From positions 5,534,501-5,598,500 of the forward strand of contig NZ_CP109603.1 in the NCBI RefSeq assembly GCF_025905425.1: a stretch of DNA of 64,000 nucleotides, written 5' to 3'. The position numbers and the translations under genes are program-made. This DNA comes from Pseudomonas putida. Its GTDB lineage: Bacteria > Pseudomonadota > Gammaproteobacteria > Pseudomonadales > Pseudomonadaceae. The notes below the pieces were generated by a model, which worked only from the letters and a program-made list of their open reading frames with translations, was not told where the DNA came from and did no database searches. Positions 54,042-63,962 of this stretch are shown in pieces; position 1 is the stretch's first letter; each line of letters begins with the position of its first letter.

Positions 54042-55425
54042 GGCCATGCTCCAGCCAGGTCAGGGGCGAGGTGTCGGCGTGGGGCAGGCCGAGGCGGTCC
54101 AACGCTTCGTGCCAGTCGCCCAGGCGTTCGGCATCCAGGGCCTCGCCTGGCGCCGCCTGCAGCAGCCAGATACGGGTGGCGCCCGCATTGCGTGCCAGCT
54201 CGGCCAGCAGCGCCAGGCTGCCGCGGTCGGGCGAGCGGCGTGGGTCGCAGGCGATGGCCAGACGCGCCGGGGGGAAGCGGCTCAGTTGTTCGAGCAGCCG
54301 GTTGCGCGATTCACGGCTATCGAGCACACCGGCATCGGTCACGCTGTTGGGCAGGGCAGGCGGCCAGGGGCGCTGATCGTCCAGCTCCAGGCCGACCAGC
54401 AGCGCACCGCTGCTGCCGCTCTCCAACTGGCCGGCTGCGAAGTGGGGCAAGGTGTCGGGCGCGGCGTCCTGCACACCGATGCGCTCGCTGCGTGGCATAA
54501 GGCTTTCGCGCAAGGCCGCGTAGCCCGGCAGGCTGAGGTCCAGCGCCAGGCGTGCGCGGCCCTGGCGCCAACGCCACAGGCACAACGCGGCCAATAGCAG
54601 GCGGGGCAGCAGGCCATAGACCAGCACCACGCCGAGCAACCAGCTGGCCCAGGCCTGGCGGGCCAGGTCCAGGGCCGGCAGTGTGTCGCCGCTGGCGCGG
54701 ATCATGTGTTCGTCTGGCACGGCAAAGCCCAGCAGTGAAGGCAGGGCGCCGATCGCCTGGGTCATGTGGATGAACGGCTCGGCGGCGAGCAGGGTGGTTT
54801 CCCAGACAAAGCCATAACGCCGGGTGGCCAGCAACGCCAGGAGCATCGCCAACGCGGTCATCATCGCCAGCAGCCACAGCCCGTGCACCAGCACGCCGAG
54901 CAACCAGCGATTCAGGCGCTGGCGCTGCAGCAGCACCAGCAGCGCGGGCGCAAGGTGCGCGGCCTTGGCATCGCGGGCAAAGCGTTCGCTCAGCCACAGC
55001 CACAGCCGGCCAAGGCCCGCACCCTGCTCGCCGCTGAGGCCGAAGCCTATCGCCCAACCCAGCAGCATCAACAGGTTCAACCCCAACAGGCTGCCCAGCG
55101 CCCAGAACACGTTCACCGGGCGTTGGCCGTCCCCCAGCGCCGCCAATGCCAGGCCCGCGCCGCTGAAGGCGGCCATGATCAACAGGGCCAGCAGCGCCAG
55201 GCGCGCGCCCTGTTTCCAGTGGCGCAGGGCCGCAGTCATGCCGTCGCGGTCGGCCAGAAACAGCGCGCGCGTTTCGATACGGGCCGCCAGGTCGCCGCCG
55301 GCCTGTCGGGCGTGGCGGTTGGCCTCCTGGTCTTCCAGGGGGCCGGCATGTTCCTCGCGCAGGCGTACCGCTTCGGTGAGCCAGCGTTTGTCCAGTGGCG
55401 TTGGTCCAGTCACAAGGTCTTCCAT
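54034..55425 (-). CDS. DUF2868 multi-pass membrane protein
   Basis: A 463-aa protein with about four hydrophobic segments (near 75-97, 105-127, 170-200 and 260-290) and a long cytoplasmic C-terminal part with alternating strands and helices (LLVGLELDDQRPWPPA, LAIACDPRRSPDRG, IWLLQAAPG). The start ATG 55425 is chosen; the open frame upstream runs into folA. Its stop lies inside the GTPase gene, a conserved pairing in pseudomonads. Function unknown. Confidence 0.78.
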   Translation of the reverse strand: MEDLVTGPTPLDKRWLTEAVRLREEHAGPLEDQEANRHARQAGGDLAARIETRALFLADRDGMTAALRHWKQGARLALLALLIMAAFSGAGLALAALGDGQRPVNVFWALGSLLGLNLLMLLGWAIGFGLSGEQGAGLGRLWLWLSERFARDAKAAHLAPALLVLLQRQRLNRWLLGVLVHGLWLLAMMTALAMLLALLATRRYGFVWETTLLAAEPFIHMTQAIGALPSLLGFAVPDEHMIRASGDTLPALDLARQAWASWLLGVVLVYGLLPRLLLAALCLWRWRQGRARLALDLSLPGYAALRESLMPRSERIGVQDAAPDTLPHFAAGQLESGSSGALLVGLELDDQRPWPPALPNSVTDAGVLDSRESRNRLLEQLSRFPPARLAIACDPRRSPDRGSLALLAELARNAGATRIWLLQAAPGEALDAERLGDWHEALDRLGLPHADTSPLTWLEHGHD

Positions 55426-55479
55426 TGCACAGGTCAGGGCAGAAGCATAACCCACGGCGGGTTTGCTATCCTCGCTGGC

Positions 55480-55998
55480 ATGACTAGCACACTCCCCCTC
55501 AGCCTGATCGCGGCCCTCGCCGAGAACCGCGTGATTGGCATCGACAACTCCATGCCCTGGCACCTGCCGGGGGATTTCAAGTACTTCAAGGCCACGACCC
55601 TGGGCAAGCCGATCATCATGGGGCGCAAGACCTGGGACTCGCTGGGCCGGCCTTTGCCGGGGCGGCTGAATATCGTGGTCAGCCGCCAGCCGGGGCTGAC
55701 GCTTGTCGGTGCCGAGGTGTTCCCCTCGCTGGAGGCGGCGCTGGTGCGGGCCGATCAGTGGGCGCGTGAGCAGGGGGTCGATGAGCTGATGCTGATTGGC
55801 GGGGCGCAGCTGTATGGGCAGGCGCTGGAGAAGGGGCTGGTGAGCCGCATGTACCTGACCCGGGTCGAGTTGTCGCCGGAGGGGGATGCATGGTTCCCTG
55901 CGTTTGACGAGGGGCAGTGGCAGCGGGTGAGCAGTCAGCCGCAAGCGCCTGAAGGGGCGGGGCCGGTGTATCACTTCGATGTTTGGGACAAGGTTTGA
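55480..55998 (+). CDS. folA: Dihydrofolate reductase FolA
   Basis: NADPH-dependent reduction of dihydrofolate to tetrahydrofolate (172 aa). LIAALAENRVIGIDNSMPWHLP contains the cofactor and substrate loop (split; catalytic acid Asp32 in PGDFKYFK), then GRKTWDSLGRPLPGR and IGGAQLYGQAL. The start ATG 55480 fits the family; the frame upstream is the shadow of the DUF2868 gene. Divergent from that gene. Confidence 0.95.
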   Translation: MTSTLPLSLIAALAENRVIGIDNSMPWHLPGDFKYFKATTLGKPIIMGRKTWDSLGRPLPGRLNIVVSRQPGLTLVGAEVFPSLEAALVRADQWAREQGVDELMLIGGAQLYGQALEKGLVSRMYLTRVELSPEGDAWFPAFDEGQWQRVSSQPQAPEGAGPVYHFDVWDKV

Positions 55999-56005
55999 GA
56001 TTTTT

Positions 56006-56132
56006 GGGGGCGCTTTGCGCCCCTATCGCGACGCACAGATAACATTGGTCATTGTGGGAGCGCCCATTGTTCAGATTCGGCGCTGGCCTGTGGGAGCGGC
56101 CTTGCGCCGCGAAAGGGGCGCAAAGCGCCCCC
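56006..56132. repeat. Composite REP pair with outer GGGGGCGCTTTGCGCCCC hairpins
   Basis: Two perfectly matching hairpins, at 56006-56023 and 56115-56132, bracket two REP copies: one degenerate (ATTGTGGGAGCGCCCATTG) and one intact (CTGTGGGAGCGGCCTTGCGC). It lies between convergent folA and tcyP. Confidence 0.8.
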
Positions 56133-56139
56133 AGCGATC

Positions 56140-57531
56140 TCAGCTATGACTCAGCTCTGCATGCTGGTCACCCGCTAACACGTACTTGTCAGTCTCTTTC
56201 AACAGCTGGCTGGTCACGACCCCGGCCGTCATCGAGCCATTCACGTTCAACGCCGTACGGCCCATGTCGATCAACGGCTCCACCGAAATCAGCAGCGCCA
56301 CCAGTTCAACCGGCAAGCCCATGGCCGGCAGCACGATCAGCGCGGCGAAGGTCGCACCACCGCCCACCCCGGCAACCCCGGCCGAGCTCAGGGTGACGAT
56401 GGCGACCAGGGTCGCGATCCACAGCGGGTCGAAGGTGTCGATCCCCACCGCAGGCGCAACCATCACCGCCAGCATCGCCGGGTACAGGCCCGCGCAACCG
56501 TTCTGGCCAATGGTGGTGCCGAACGAGGCGCTGAAGCTGGCAATCGACTGCGGCACACCCAGGCGGCGGGTCTGCGCTTCGATATTCAGCGGGATGCTGG
56601 CGGCGCTGGAGCGGCTGGTGAAGGCGAAAGTCAGCACCGGCCACACCTTGCGGAAGAAGCGCAGCGGGCTCACGCCGGTCGCCGCCAGGATGGCGGCATG
56701 CACCACGAACATCAGCCCCAGGCCGATGTACGACACCACCACGAAGCTACCCAGTTTGAGGATGTCGTCCAGGTTGGAGCTGGCCACCACTTTGGTCATC
56801 AAGGCCAGCACGCCATAGGGGGTGAGCTTCATCACCACGCGTACCAGGCGCATGACCCAGGCTTGCAGGGTGTCGATGGCCGACAGGGCGCGCTCGCCCT
56901 TCTCGGCATCGTCCTTGATCAGTTGCAGGGCGGCCAGGCCGACGAACACGGCGAAGATCACCACGCTGATGATCGAGGTCGGCTTGGCCCGCGCCAGGTC
57001 GCCCACCGGGTTGCTGGGGATGAACGACAACAGCAGTTGCGGGATGTTGAGGTCGGCGACCTTGCCCGCGTAGTCGCTGTGGATCGCTTGCAGCCGCGCG
57101 CTTTCCTGCACGCCGGCCACCAGGCCGTCCGCAGTCAGGCCGAACAGGTTGGTCAGGACGATGCCGATCAACGCGGCGATGGCGGTGGTCAGCAGCAGGG
57201 TGCCAATGCTGAGCACGCTGATGCGGCCGAGCGAGGAGGCATTGTGCAAGCGGGCCACGGCGCTGAGGATCGAGGCGAAGATCAGTGGCATGACGATCAT
57301 CTGCAGCAGGCCGACGTAGCCGTTGCCGACCAGGTCGAGCCAGGCGATGGTGGCCTTCAGGACCGGGTGGCCAGCGCCATAGAGCGTGTGCAGCACCAGG
57401 CCGAACACCACGCCCAGCACCAAGCCCAGCAAGACCTTCTTGGCCAGGCTCCAGTCGGTGCGGCGGGTTTGTGCCAGGCCCAGCAGCAGGGCCAGGAATG
57501 CCAGCAGGTTAAGAGACAGCGGCAGGTTCAT
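56140..57531 (-). CDS. tcyP: L-cystine symporter TcyP (DAACS family)
   Basis: Sodium- or proton-coupled dicarboxylate/amino acid symporter of the TcyP/YdjN branch (463 aa). Eight membrane helices plus re-entrant loops with the signatures [33 protein letters not shown] and [14 protein letters not shown]. TcyP takes up cystine and related sulfur amino acids and is a CysB target in enterobacteria. The ATG at 57531 follows TTGGAGCTTCA. Confidence 0.87.
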   Translation of the reverse strand: MNLPLSLNLLAFLALLLGLAQTRRTDWSLAKKVLLGLVLGVVFGLVLHTLYGAGHPVLKATIAWLDLVGNGYVGLLQMIVMPLIFASILSAVARLHNASSLGRISVLSIGTLLLTTAIAALIGIVLTNLFGLTADGLVAGVQESARLQAIHSDYAGKVADLNIPQLLLSFIPSNPVGDLARAKPTSIISVVIFAVFVGLAALQLIKDDAEKGERALSAIDTLQAWVMRLVRVVMKLTPYGVLALMTKVVASSNLDDILKLGSFVVVSYIGLGLMFVVHAAILAATGVSPLRFFRKVWPVLTFAFTSRSSAASIPLNIEAQTRRLGVPQSIASFSASFGTTIGQNGCAGLYPAMLAVMVAPAVGIDTFDPLWIATLVAIVTLSSAGVAGVGGGATFAALIVLPAMGLPVELVALLISVEPLIDMGRTALNVNGSMTAGVVTSQLLKETDKYVLAGDQHAELSHS

Positions 57532-57617
57532 TGAAGCTCCAACAAAAACAGAAGAGGCATCGCCTCTGTGAGCGATTACGAACGGAAATGCTAACAGCCT
57601 GAAAACAAACGAATTTA

Positions 57618-57660
57618 TACCCAAATGGAATGTGCTTAGTCGTTTATGGAATAACGACGT
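57618..57660 (-). promoter_or_regulatory. Candidate tcyP promoter/operator region
   Basis: An A/T-rich part of the 240-nt gap 57532-57771. On the minus strand it reads TTATTCCATAAACGAC, sharing TTATTCC with the leader of the RBBP9-type gene, followed by ACATTCCATTTGGGTATAAA with TATAAA as a possible -10. The rest of the gap carries the tcyP leader and the pchP promoter; no gene is seen. Confidence 0.3.
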
Positions 57661-57771
57661 GTCGCAAATAGCAATGAACACGGCGTTTCAAGCTGCCTTA
57701 ACGTCGTTGTCAGGGCTTGCCGGCGCGCAATGTTGGACTAGCGTTTCCCGGTCATTTCAGGAGATTCGCAC

Positions 57772-58827
57772 ATGAAGTTCGCTCCGAAAGCGCTCGCCCT
57801 CGGCCTGTCCCTGTTGTTCGGTGCCCAAACCTGGGCCACCGAACTCAAGCATTGGCCCGCCGAGGCGGCCAAACAGCTCGACAGCATGATCACCGCCAAT
57901 GCCAACAAAGGTAACTACGCGGTGTTCGACATGGACAACACCAGTTACCGCTACGACCTTGAAGAGGCCTTGCTGCCGTTCATGGAAAACAAGGGGCTGC
58001 TGACCCGCGACAAGCTCGACCCTTCGTTGAAGCTGATTCCGTTCAAGGACACAGCCGAGCACAAGGAAAGCTTGTTCAGTTACTACTACCGCCTGTGCGA
58101 AATCGACGACATGGTCTGCTACCCGTGGGTGGCACAGGTGTTCTCGGGCTTTACCCTGAAAGAGCTGAAAGCCCAGGTCGATGCCTTGATGGCCTCCGGC
58201 AAGCCCGTGCCCAGCACTTATTTTGAGGGTGACCAGGTCAAGGCCATCGAGGTGCAGCCGCCCAAGGTGTTTGCCGGGCAGGCCGAGCTGTTCAACAAGC
58301 TGATGGAAAACGGCATCGAGGTGTATGTCATTTCTGCCGCGTCCGAAGAGCTGGTGCGCATGGTCGCGTCCGACCCCAAGTACGGCTACAACGTCAAACC
58401 GCAGAACGTCATTGGCGTCAGCCTGCTGCTCAAGGACCGCGCCAACGGCCAACTGACCACGGCGCGCAAGCAGATCAGCGCCGGCACCTATGACCCCAAG
58501 GCCAACGAAGGCCTGGAGCTGACGCCGTACCTGTGGACCCCAGCGACCTGGATGGCAGGCAAGCAGGCGGCGATCCTCACCTACATCGACGAGTGGAAAA
58601 GACCGGTGCTGGTGGGCGGCGATACGCCGACCAGTGATGGCTACATGCAGTTCCACGGGGTGGATGTGGGCAAGGGGGGCATCCACCTGTGGATAAACCG
58701 CAAGGCCAAATACATGGACCAGCTCAACGGCATGATCGCCAAGCACGCCGCAGCACAGGCCAAGGAAGGGCTGCCGGTGACTGCGGACAAAAACTGGGTG
58801 ATCGTCACGCCGGAGCAGATCCAGTAA
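57772..58827 (+). CDS. pchP: Phosphorylcholine phosphatase PchP (HAD family)
   Basis: A periplasmic HAD phosphatase of 351 aa. The signal peptide ends near TWA before TELKHWP. Motif I VFDMDNTSYR (Asp53, Asp55), motif II VISAASEELV, motif III VLVGGDTPTSDGYM. Similar in length and motifs to PchP of P. aeruginosa, which releases choline and phosphate from phosphorylcholine. Its mate phospholipase C would be elsewhere. RBS CAGGAG. Confidence 0.85.
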   Translation: MKFAPKALALGLSLLFGAQTWATELKHWPAEAAKQLDSMITANANKGNYAVFDMDNTSYRYDLEEALLPFMENKGLLTRDKLDPSLKLIPFKDTAEHKESLFSYYYRLCEIDDMVCYPWVAQVFSGFTLKELKAQVDALMASGKPVPSTYFEGDQVKAIEVQPPKVFAGQAELFNKLMENGIEVYVISAASEELVRMVASDPKYGYNVKPQNVIGVSLLLKDRANGQLTTARKQISAGTYDPKANEGLELTPYLWTPATWMAGKQAAILTYIDEWKRPVLVGGDTPTSDGYMQFHGVDVGKGGIHLWINRKAKYMDQLNGMIAKHAAAQAKEGLPVTADKNWVIVTPEQIQ

Positions 58828-58838
58828 CAGCGCGCATG

Positions 58839-59507
58839 TCAGCCGGTGCGGCCGACAATCAAGGTCCGGGCCTCTTGCTGGTCGATGTTCTGCGCCAGCA
58901 AGGTCACGGCTTCAAGGGCGCTCGCACGGATGCTGGCGCCTGCAGGGCCAAGCGTCTGTTCGGCCACGATGCTGTGTACCTGGTTGATACCGACGAAGCG
59001 GAACCACGCATCGAGGAAGGGTTTTTCCAGGCCAAATGCCTGGTCGGGGGTTTGTGAGTCGGGGCCATAACCTAGCCCGCGGGTGTAGATGGCGACTGCC
59101 CGGCGCCCACCCAGCATGCCGTTCAACCCCTGCTCGTCGAAGGTGAACAAAACCCCTTTGTGCGAAATGGCGTCGATCAGGTGCTTGAGTTTGTAGGGGA
59201 TGCCGAAATTCCACAGCGGTACGCTGAACAATACCGTGTCGGCCCGGTGGAACCGTTTGGCGAGCGTGCTGATCTGCGCCCATGCAGCGTTTTGCGCGGG
59301 CGAAAGCGGGGCATCGACAAGCCCTGCGTACTTGGCCGCGAGCAGGTCGCCATCCACTTCGGGAAGCTCGCATTCCCAAGGGTCCAGGCGGTCAACCTCC
59401 ACGGCTTTGCGCTCAGCCAGCGCCGCCAGGAACACTTCGGCAATCTGAGCGGAAACCGAGCGCTCGCCTCTCGGTGAGGCGCAAACATACAAGACACGTT
59501 CAACCAC
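58839..59507 (-). CDS. FMN-dependent NADH-azoreductase-like flavoprotein
   Basis: A flavodoxin-fold quinone or azo reductase of 222 aa. FMN phosphate loop VCASPRGERSVSAQIAE, PLWNFGIPYKLKHLIDAI and YTRGLGYG are typical of AzoR proteins. The start is GTG at 59507 because AAGGAG lies 7-8 nt before it; in-frame ATGs at 59528 and 59537 lack this. Divergent from a LysR gene that probably controls it. Confidence 0.85.
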   Translation of the reverse strand: MVERVLYVCASPRGERSVSAQIAEVFLAALAERKAVEVDRLDPWECELPEVDGDLLAAKYAGLVDAPLSPAQNAAWAQISTLAKRFHRADTVLFSVPLWNFGIPYKLKHLIDAISHKGVLFTFDEQGLNGMLGGRRAVAIYTRGLGYGPDSQTPDQAFGLEKPFLDAWFRFVGINQVHSIVAEQTLGPAGASIRASALEAVTLLAQNIDQQEARTLIVGRTG

Positions 59508-59646
59508 GGGGCTTCTCCTTGGCAGCATTGAGGGCACGTCCCCTGGCGCTTGAGTGCTCAGGAGGGCAGCGCAAAGTCTGATTCAGGATGCTCTGTTATA
59601 GAAATGACGTATGCTCGCTGTATTGAGTGCGATAGGTGATCAATCA

Positions 59647-60501
59647 GTGTTCGATACAGTCCTTCTGCGCAGTTTGCTTGCCGTTGCCGACAGCGGTGGT
59701 TTCACGCGTGCCGCCGAGCGGCTGCACCTTACTCAATCGGCGATCAGCGCTCACATTCGTCGGCTTGAGCGCGAAGCCGGGCACAAATTGCTGGAGCGAA
59801 CGACCCGCTCGGTGAGCCTGACGCCAGCAGGCGCCCGCTTGGCAGGCTATGCCCGCAGCATCCTGGCGCTGCATGACGATGCCCGCGCCAGCTTGGGCGT
59901 GGGCCGGCGGGTTTCTGGCATGGTGTCCGTGGGGTTGAGCGAGGAGATGGTCAAAGCGCCGATCATCGATTGCCTGCGTCGATTCTCGGTGGCGCACCCT
60001 GATGCAGAGGTTGTCCTGAACGTCGGCCTGACCGGGGAGCTGCTCGCACTCATGCAAGCGGGTGCGCTGGATATTGTGCTGGGCAGCCGCTGCGGCGGTG
60101 ATGAACATGGCGAGGTCCTGTGGTCCGAGCCGTTGATCTGGGCGAAAGGGCCGCTTGCGCTGGCCAGCGATGATGCGACCTCAGCCGTACCCTTGGCGGT
60201 GTTTTCCGATCAATGCCCGTACCGTGCTGCTGCCATCGAAGCGCTGGCGCGTGCTGGGCGACAGTGGCGCATCGTTTGCCAGAGCCCAAGTGCCGGGGGG
60301 CTGATGACCGCCGTCAGCGGTGGGCTTGGGGTGACGCCTGTTACCCGCTCATCTGCCCTGGCTGCGGGCCTGCAGGAAGTGACGGCGTTGCCAGCCCTGC
60401 CTCACGCGCAATTCGTGCTGTCCTCGACGGCGAAACCGAAGCGCTCGGCTGCTCTGCTGCTGGCGCAATTGCGCCAATCGGCTTCGAGGGGTGAGCTTTG
60501 A
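59647..60501 (+). CDS. LysR-family regulator divergent from the azoreductase gene
   Basis: A LysR protein of about 284 aa: helix-turn-helix in GGFTRAAERLHLTQSAISAH and a periplasmic-binding-like effector domain starting near SGMVSVGLSEEMV. GTG 59647 is chosen because the family starts (M/V)FDTVLLRSLLAVAD and AGGTGA lies about 10 nt upstream; ATG 59611 is in frame but would be nearly leaderless. It probably responds to a quinone or redox-active substrate and acts on the shared intergenic region 59508-59646. Confidence 0.83.
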   Translation: MFDTVLLRSLLAVADSGGFTRAAERLHLTQSAISAHIRRLEREAGHKLLERTTRSVSLTPAGARLAGYARSILALHDDARASLGVGRRVSGMVSVGLSEEMVKAPIIDCLRRFSVAHPDAEVVLNVGLTGELLALMQAGALDIVLGSRCGGDEHGEVLWSEPLIWAKGPLALASDDATSAVPLAVFSDQCPYRAAAIEALARAGRQWRIVCQSPSAGGLMTAVSGGLGVTPVTRSSALAAGLQEVTALPALPHAQFVLSSTAKPKRSAALLLAQLRQSASRGEL

Positions 60502-60525
60502 TCCGGCTTTTATCCACAGGCATAA

Positions 60526-60552
60526 AAAACCGGCGCACAGGGCGCCGGTTTT
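60526..60552. terminator. Bidirectional terminator between the LysR gene and ilvD
   Basis: AAAACCGGCGC, 5-nt loop, GCGCCGGTTTT: a perfect 11-bp stem, A-run before and T-run within, between two convergent genes. Confidence 0.9.
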
Positions 60553-60569
60553 GCAAACGCTAGAAAGCC

Positions 60570-62411
60570 TTACAGCCCTTCAAGCATTGCCTTGTTGCGT
60601 ACCGCACCTTTGTCGGCACTGGTCGCCAGCAGGGCGTAGGCCTTGAGCGCGGTGGTCACTTTGCGCGGGCGCACTTCGACCGGCTTCCAGCCTTTTTTGT
60701 CCTGCTCGATGCGGCGCTCGGCCAGCTCTTCGTCGCTGACCAGCAGGTTGATCGACCGGTTGGGGATGTCGATCAATACCTTGTCGCCGTCGCGCACCAG
60801 GCCAATGGCGCCGCCAGCAGCGGCTTCCGGCGAAGCGTGGCCGATCGACAGGCCCGAAGTACCGCCCGAGAAGCGGCCGTCGGTGAGCAGGGCGCAGGCC
60901 TTGCCCAGGCCCTTGGACTTGAGGTACGAGGTCGGGTAGAGCATCTCTTGCATGCCTGGGCCGCCCTTCGGGCCTTCGTAACGGATGATGACGATATCAC
61001 CGGCCTTCACTTCGTCGGCGAGGATGCCGCGCACGGCGCTGTCCTGGCTCTCGAAGATCTTCGCGCTGCCTTCGAACACGTGGATCGACTCATCGACACC
61101 GGCGGTTTTCACCACGCAGCCGTCGAGGGCGATGTTGCCGTACAGCACGGCCAGGCCGCCCTCTTGCGAGTAGGCGTGCTCGAAGCTGCGGATGCAGCCG
61201 TGTTCACGGTCGTCGTCGAGGGTTTCCCAACGGGTCGACTGGCTGAACGCGGTCTGGGTCGGGATACCTGCCGGGCCGGCCTTGAAGAAGGTGTGCACGG
61301 CTTCGTCGTCGGTCTGGGTGATGTCCCACTTGGCGATGGCTTCTTCCATGCTGCGGCTGTGCACGGTCGGCAGGTCGGTGTGCAGCAGGCCGCCACGGGC
61401 CAGCGAGCCGAGGATGCTGAAGATGCCGCCGGCGCGGTGGACGTCTTCCATGTGGTACTTCTGGATGTTCGGCGCCACCTTGCACAGCTGCGGCACCGTG
61501 CGCGACAGGCGATCGATATCACGCAGGTCGAACGCCACCTCGCCTTCCTGGGCCGCAGCCAGCAGGTGCAGGATGGTGTTGGTCGAGCCGCCCATGGCGA
61601 TGTCGAGCATCATGGCGTTTTCGAACGCCTTGAAGTTGGCGATGCTGCGCGGCAGGACCGACTCATCGTTCTCGCCGTAGTAGCGCTTGCACAGTTCGAC
61701 AATGGTGCGGCCAGCCGTGAGGAACAGCTGCTCGCGGTCAGAGTGGGTGGCCAGGGTCGAGCCGTTGCCCGGCAGGGCCAGGCCAAGTGCTTCGGTCAGG
61801 CAGTTCATCGAGTTGGCGGTGAACATGCCAGAGCACGAACCGCAGGTTGGGCAGGCGCTGCGCTCGTACTCGGCGACTTTCTCGTCGGAGGCCGAGGAGT
61901 CGGCGGCGATGACCATCGCATCGACCAGGTCCAGGCCGTGGCTGGCCAGCTTGGTCTTGCCGGCTTCCATCGGGCCGCCGGAGACGAAGATCACCGGGAT
62001 GTTCAGGCGCAGGGCGGCCATCAACATGCCGGGGGTGATCTTGTCGCAGTTGGAGATACAGACGATGGCGTCGGCGCAGTGGGCGTTGACCATGTATTCC
62101 ACGGCGTCGGCGATGATCTCGCGGCTCGGCAGCGAGTACAGCATGCCGTCGTGGCCCATGGCGATGCCGTCATCGACCGCGATGGTGTTGAATTCCTTGG
62201 CCACGCCACCGGCGCGCTCGATCTCACGGGCAACCAGTTGGCCCAGGTCCTTCAGGTGCACGTGGCCCGGGACGAACTGGGTGAACGAGTTGGCGATGGC
62301 GATGATTGGTTTCTTGAAATCTTCGTCCTTCATCCCGGTGGCGCGCCACAGGGCACGAGCGCCCGCCATGTTGCGGCCTTGGGTGGAAGTCTTGGAACGA
62401 TAATCAGGCAT
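60570..62411 (-). CDS. ilvD: Dihydroxyacid dehydratase IlvD
   Basis: Fe-S dehydratase of valine, isoleucine and leucine synthesis (613 aa, normal). Cluster ligand Cys122 in [10 protein letters not shown], further Cys187, Cys190, Cys193 in [12 protein letters not shown], carboxylated-Lys region CDK and the C-terminal [21 protein letters not shown]. Follows the same biosynthetic route as ilvA at 35249 but is transcribed alone. Confidence 0.96.
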   Translation of the reverse strand: MPDYRSKTSTQGRNMAGARALWRATGMKDEDFKKPIIAIANSFTQFVPGHVHLKDLGQLVAREIERAGGVAKEFNTIAVDDGIAMGHDGMLYSLPSREIIADAVEYMVNAHCADAIVCISNCDKITPGMLMAALRLNIPVIFVSGGPMEAGKTKLASHGLDLVDAMVIAADSSASDEKVAEYERSACPTCGSCSGMFTANSMNCLTEALGLALPGNGSTLATHSDREQLFLTAGRTIVELCKRYYGENDESVLPRSIANFKAFENAMMLDIAMGGSTNTILHLLAAAQEGEVAFDLRDIDRLSRTVPQLCKVAPNIQKYHMEDVHRAGGIFSILGSLARGGLLHTDLPTVHSRSMEEAIAKWDITQTDDEAVHTFFKAGPAGIPTQTAFSQSTRWETLDDDREHGCIRSFEHAYSQEGGLAVLYGNIALDGCVVKTAGVDESIHVFEGSAKIFESQDSAVRGILADEVKAGDIVIIRYEGPKGGPGMQEMLYPTSYLKSKGLGKACALLTDGRFSGGTSGLSIGHASPEAAAGGAIGLVRDGDKVLIDIPNRSINLLVSDEELAERRIEQDKKGWKPVEVRPRKVTTALKAYALLATSADKGAVRNKAMLEGL

Positions 62412-62690
62412 GAAGCACTCCTGGCGGCTTAATCAGGTCACAAAAAGGGGAGTGAGCTTCTCTTGGTCCTATGCGCCTTAGGCCGGTTGCCACTGGCACG
62501 GATGGGGCCGAAGACACCACGGGATCGCCGCGTGCTCGACCAGAGCTCATAAACCCGCCGGGGATGACTGGCGATGAATAGCCCGATTCTACACCGCTGG
62601 CGCGGCGAGGGAATGGCGATGTGTCTGGGCGGTGGCGTTGGCCTAATGGCCGGTAGTTTGTAGGACGCTTCCGAAACGTCGTTTCAGGGG

Positions 62691-62890
62691 CTGACCTGCC
62701 AGCCCAAGCTAACTATGATCCGCCCGCCGCATGTGCGGCTTCACGAGATACACCCTCAATGGACCTTCCCAGTTTCAGTTCAAACCGAACTCGCAAATTG
62801 GCACTGAGCGCGTCGTCGCCAGGGCTTCCGAAGGCTTGAGCCCGCGTGGCTGAGGTGTGCGGGTGCCTGCGTCGGCGCCTGGAGAACCTC
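62691..62890 (+). promoter_or_regulatory. Sigma-70 promoter and about 165-nt structured leader of the MgtE-type gene
   Basis: -35 CTGACC (62691-62696), 17-nt spacer, -10 TATGAT (62714-62719). The predicted transcript starts around 62726 with the hairpin GCCGCA-TG-TGCGGC (62726-62739). A second hairpin GGGCTTCCGAAGGCTTGAGCCC-like at 62822-62843 contains the compact CTTCCGAAG. No known riboswitch core (such as the M-box) was recognised. The upstream half of the 479-nt gap 62412-62690 holds the ilvD leader and no visible gene. Confidence 0.5.
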
Positions 62891-63946
62891 ATGCAGCACA
62901 CTTCCGATACCCTCGTTTCACCTCTCGACCTGCGCCAGGCTGCCCAGGCCCGTCGTGACGACCTGCTTCACCCGCAAGGCTACCGCGAAGGCACGGCCGG
63001 TTACCTGATGACCAGCGAATACTCGTGCCTGGATGCCGGCCTCAGCGCAAGCCAGGCCATCGACATGCTGCGCCGCGAGGCTGCCGATGCCGAAACCATC
63101 TATCAGTCTTATGTACTCGACGAGCAGCGCAACCTGCGCGGTACGTTGTCCCTGCGTGAGCTGATCCTGGCCGCCCCCGAGGCGCCGATCGAGCAGATCA
63201 TGGTGCACAAGGTCATCTGCGTTTGCACCACGACCCGCCAGGAAGAAGTGGCCCGCCTGATCCGCGAGCACGACCTGCTGGCCGTGCCGGTGCTGGACGA
63301 GGTTGGGCGATTGGTGGGCCTGGTGACGTGCGACGATGCACTGGATGTGGTGGTCGATGAGGCCACCGAGGACTTCCACAAGGGCGCCTCCATCACCAAC
63401 CACGTGGGCAACCTTAGGGATGCCACCGTCAGCCTGCTGTACCGCAAACGGGTGCTGTGGCTGGTGCTGCTGGTGTTCGGCAACCTGTTCTCGGGGGCTG
63501 GCATCGCGGCGTTCGAAGAGACCATTGCCGCGCATATCGTGCTGGTGTTCTTCCTGCCGCTGTTGGTGGACAGCGGTGGCAATGCCGGGGCGCAGTCGGC
63601 GACCTTGATGGTGCGAGGCCTGGCGACGGGCGAGGTGGCCATGCGTGACTGGCTGCGGATGCTGGGGCGTGAGTGCGGGGTTGCGCTGGCGCTGGGGGCG
63701 ACCATGGCGGTGGCGGTGGCATCGCTGGGGGCACTGCGGGGTGGGATGGACATTGCCCTGATCGTGGCAAGCAGCATGCTGGTGATCGTGTTGCTGGGCA
63801 GCCTGATCGGCATGAGCCTGCCGTTCATGTTCACCAAGCTCAAGCTCGACCCGGCGACGGCCAGTGGCCCGCTGGTGACCTCGATCGCCGATGCGGCGGG
63901 GGTGCTGGTGTATTTCGGGATTGCTTCGTATGTGCTGGATATCTGA
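62891..63946 (+). CDS. mgtE: MgtE-type magnesium transporter lacking the N domain
   Basis: Inner-membrane Mg2+ channel/transporter of 351 aa, about 100 residues shorter than typical MgtE. Residues 1-45 precede two CBS domains (about 45-175: TLSLRELILAAP, VPVLDEVGRLVGLVTCDDAL), then five membrane spans with the pore signature LLVDSGGNAGAQSATL. The MgtE N superhelical domain is absent. The start at 62891 has GGAG 10 nt upstream; the frame from 62846 adds only an unlikely tail. The missing domain normally helps close the channel at high Mg2+. Confidence 0.85.
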   Translation: MQHTSDTLVSPLDLRQAAQARRDDLLHPQGYREGTAGYLMTSEYSCLDAGLSASQAIDMLRREAADAETIYQSYVLDEQRNLRGTLSLRELILAAPEAPIEQIMVHKVICVCTTTRQEEVARLIREHDLLAVPVLDEVGRLVGLVTCDDALDVVVDEATEDFHKGASITNHVGNLRDATVSLLYRKRVLWLVLLVFGNLFSGAGIAAFEETIAAHIVLVFFLPLLVDSGGNAGAQSATLMVRGLATGEVAMRDWLRMLGRECGVALALGATMAVAVASLGALRGGMDIALIVASSMLVIVLLGSLIGMSLPFMFTKLKLDPATASGPLVTSIADAAGVLVYFGIASYVLDI

Positions 63947-63962
63947 GGTGCCGTTTGGGGCT

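Noticed and set aside
54766..55479. N-terminal extension of folA
   Set aside because: It is antisense to the DUF2868 gene and Gln/Arg-rich; FolA begins at 55480 with the conserved first strand.
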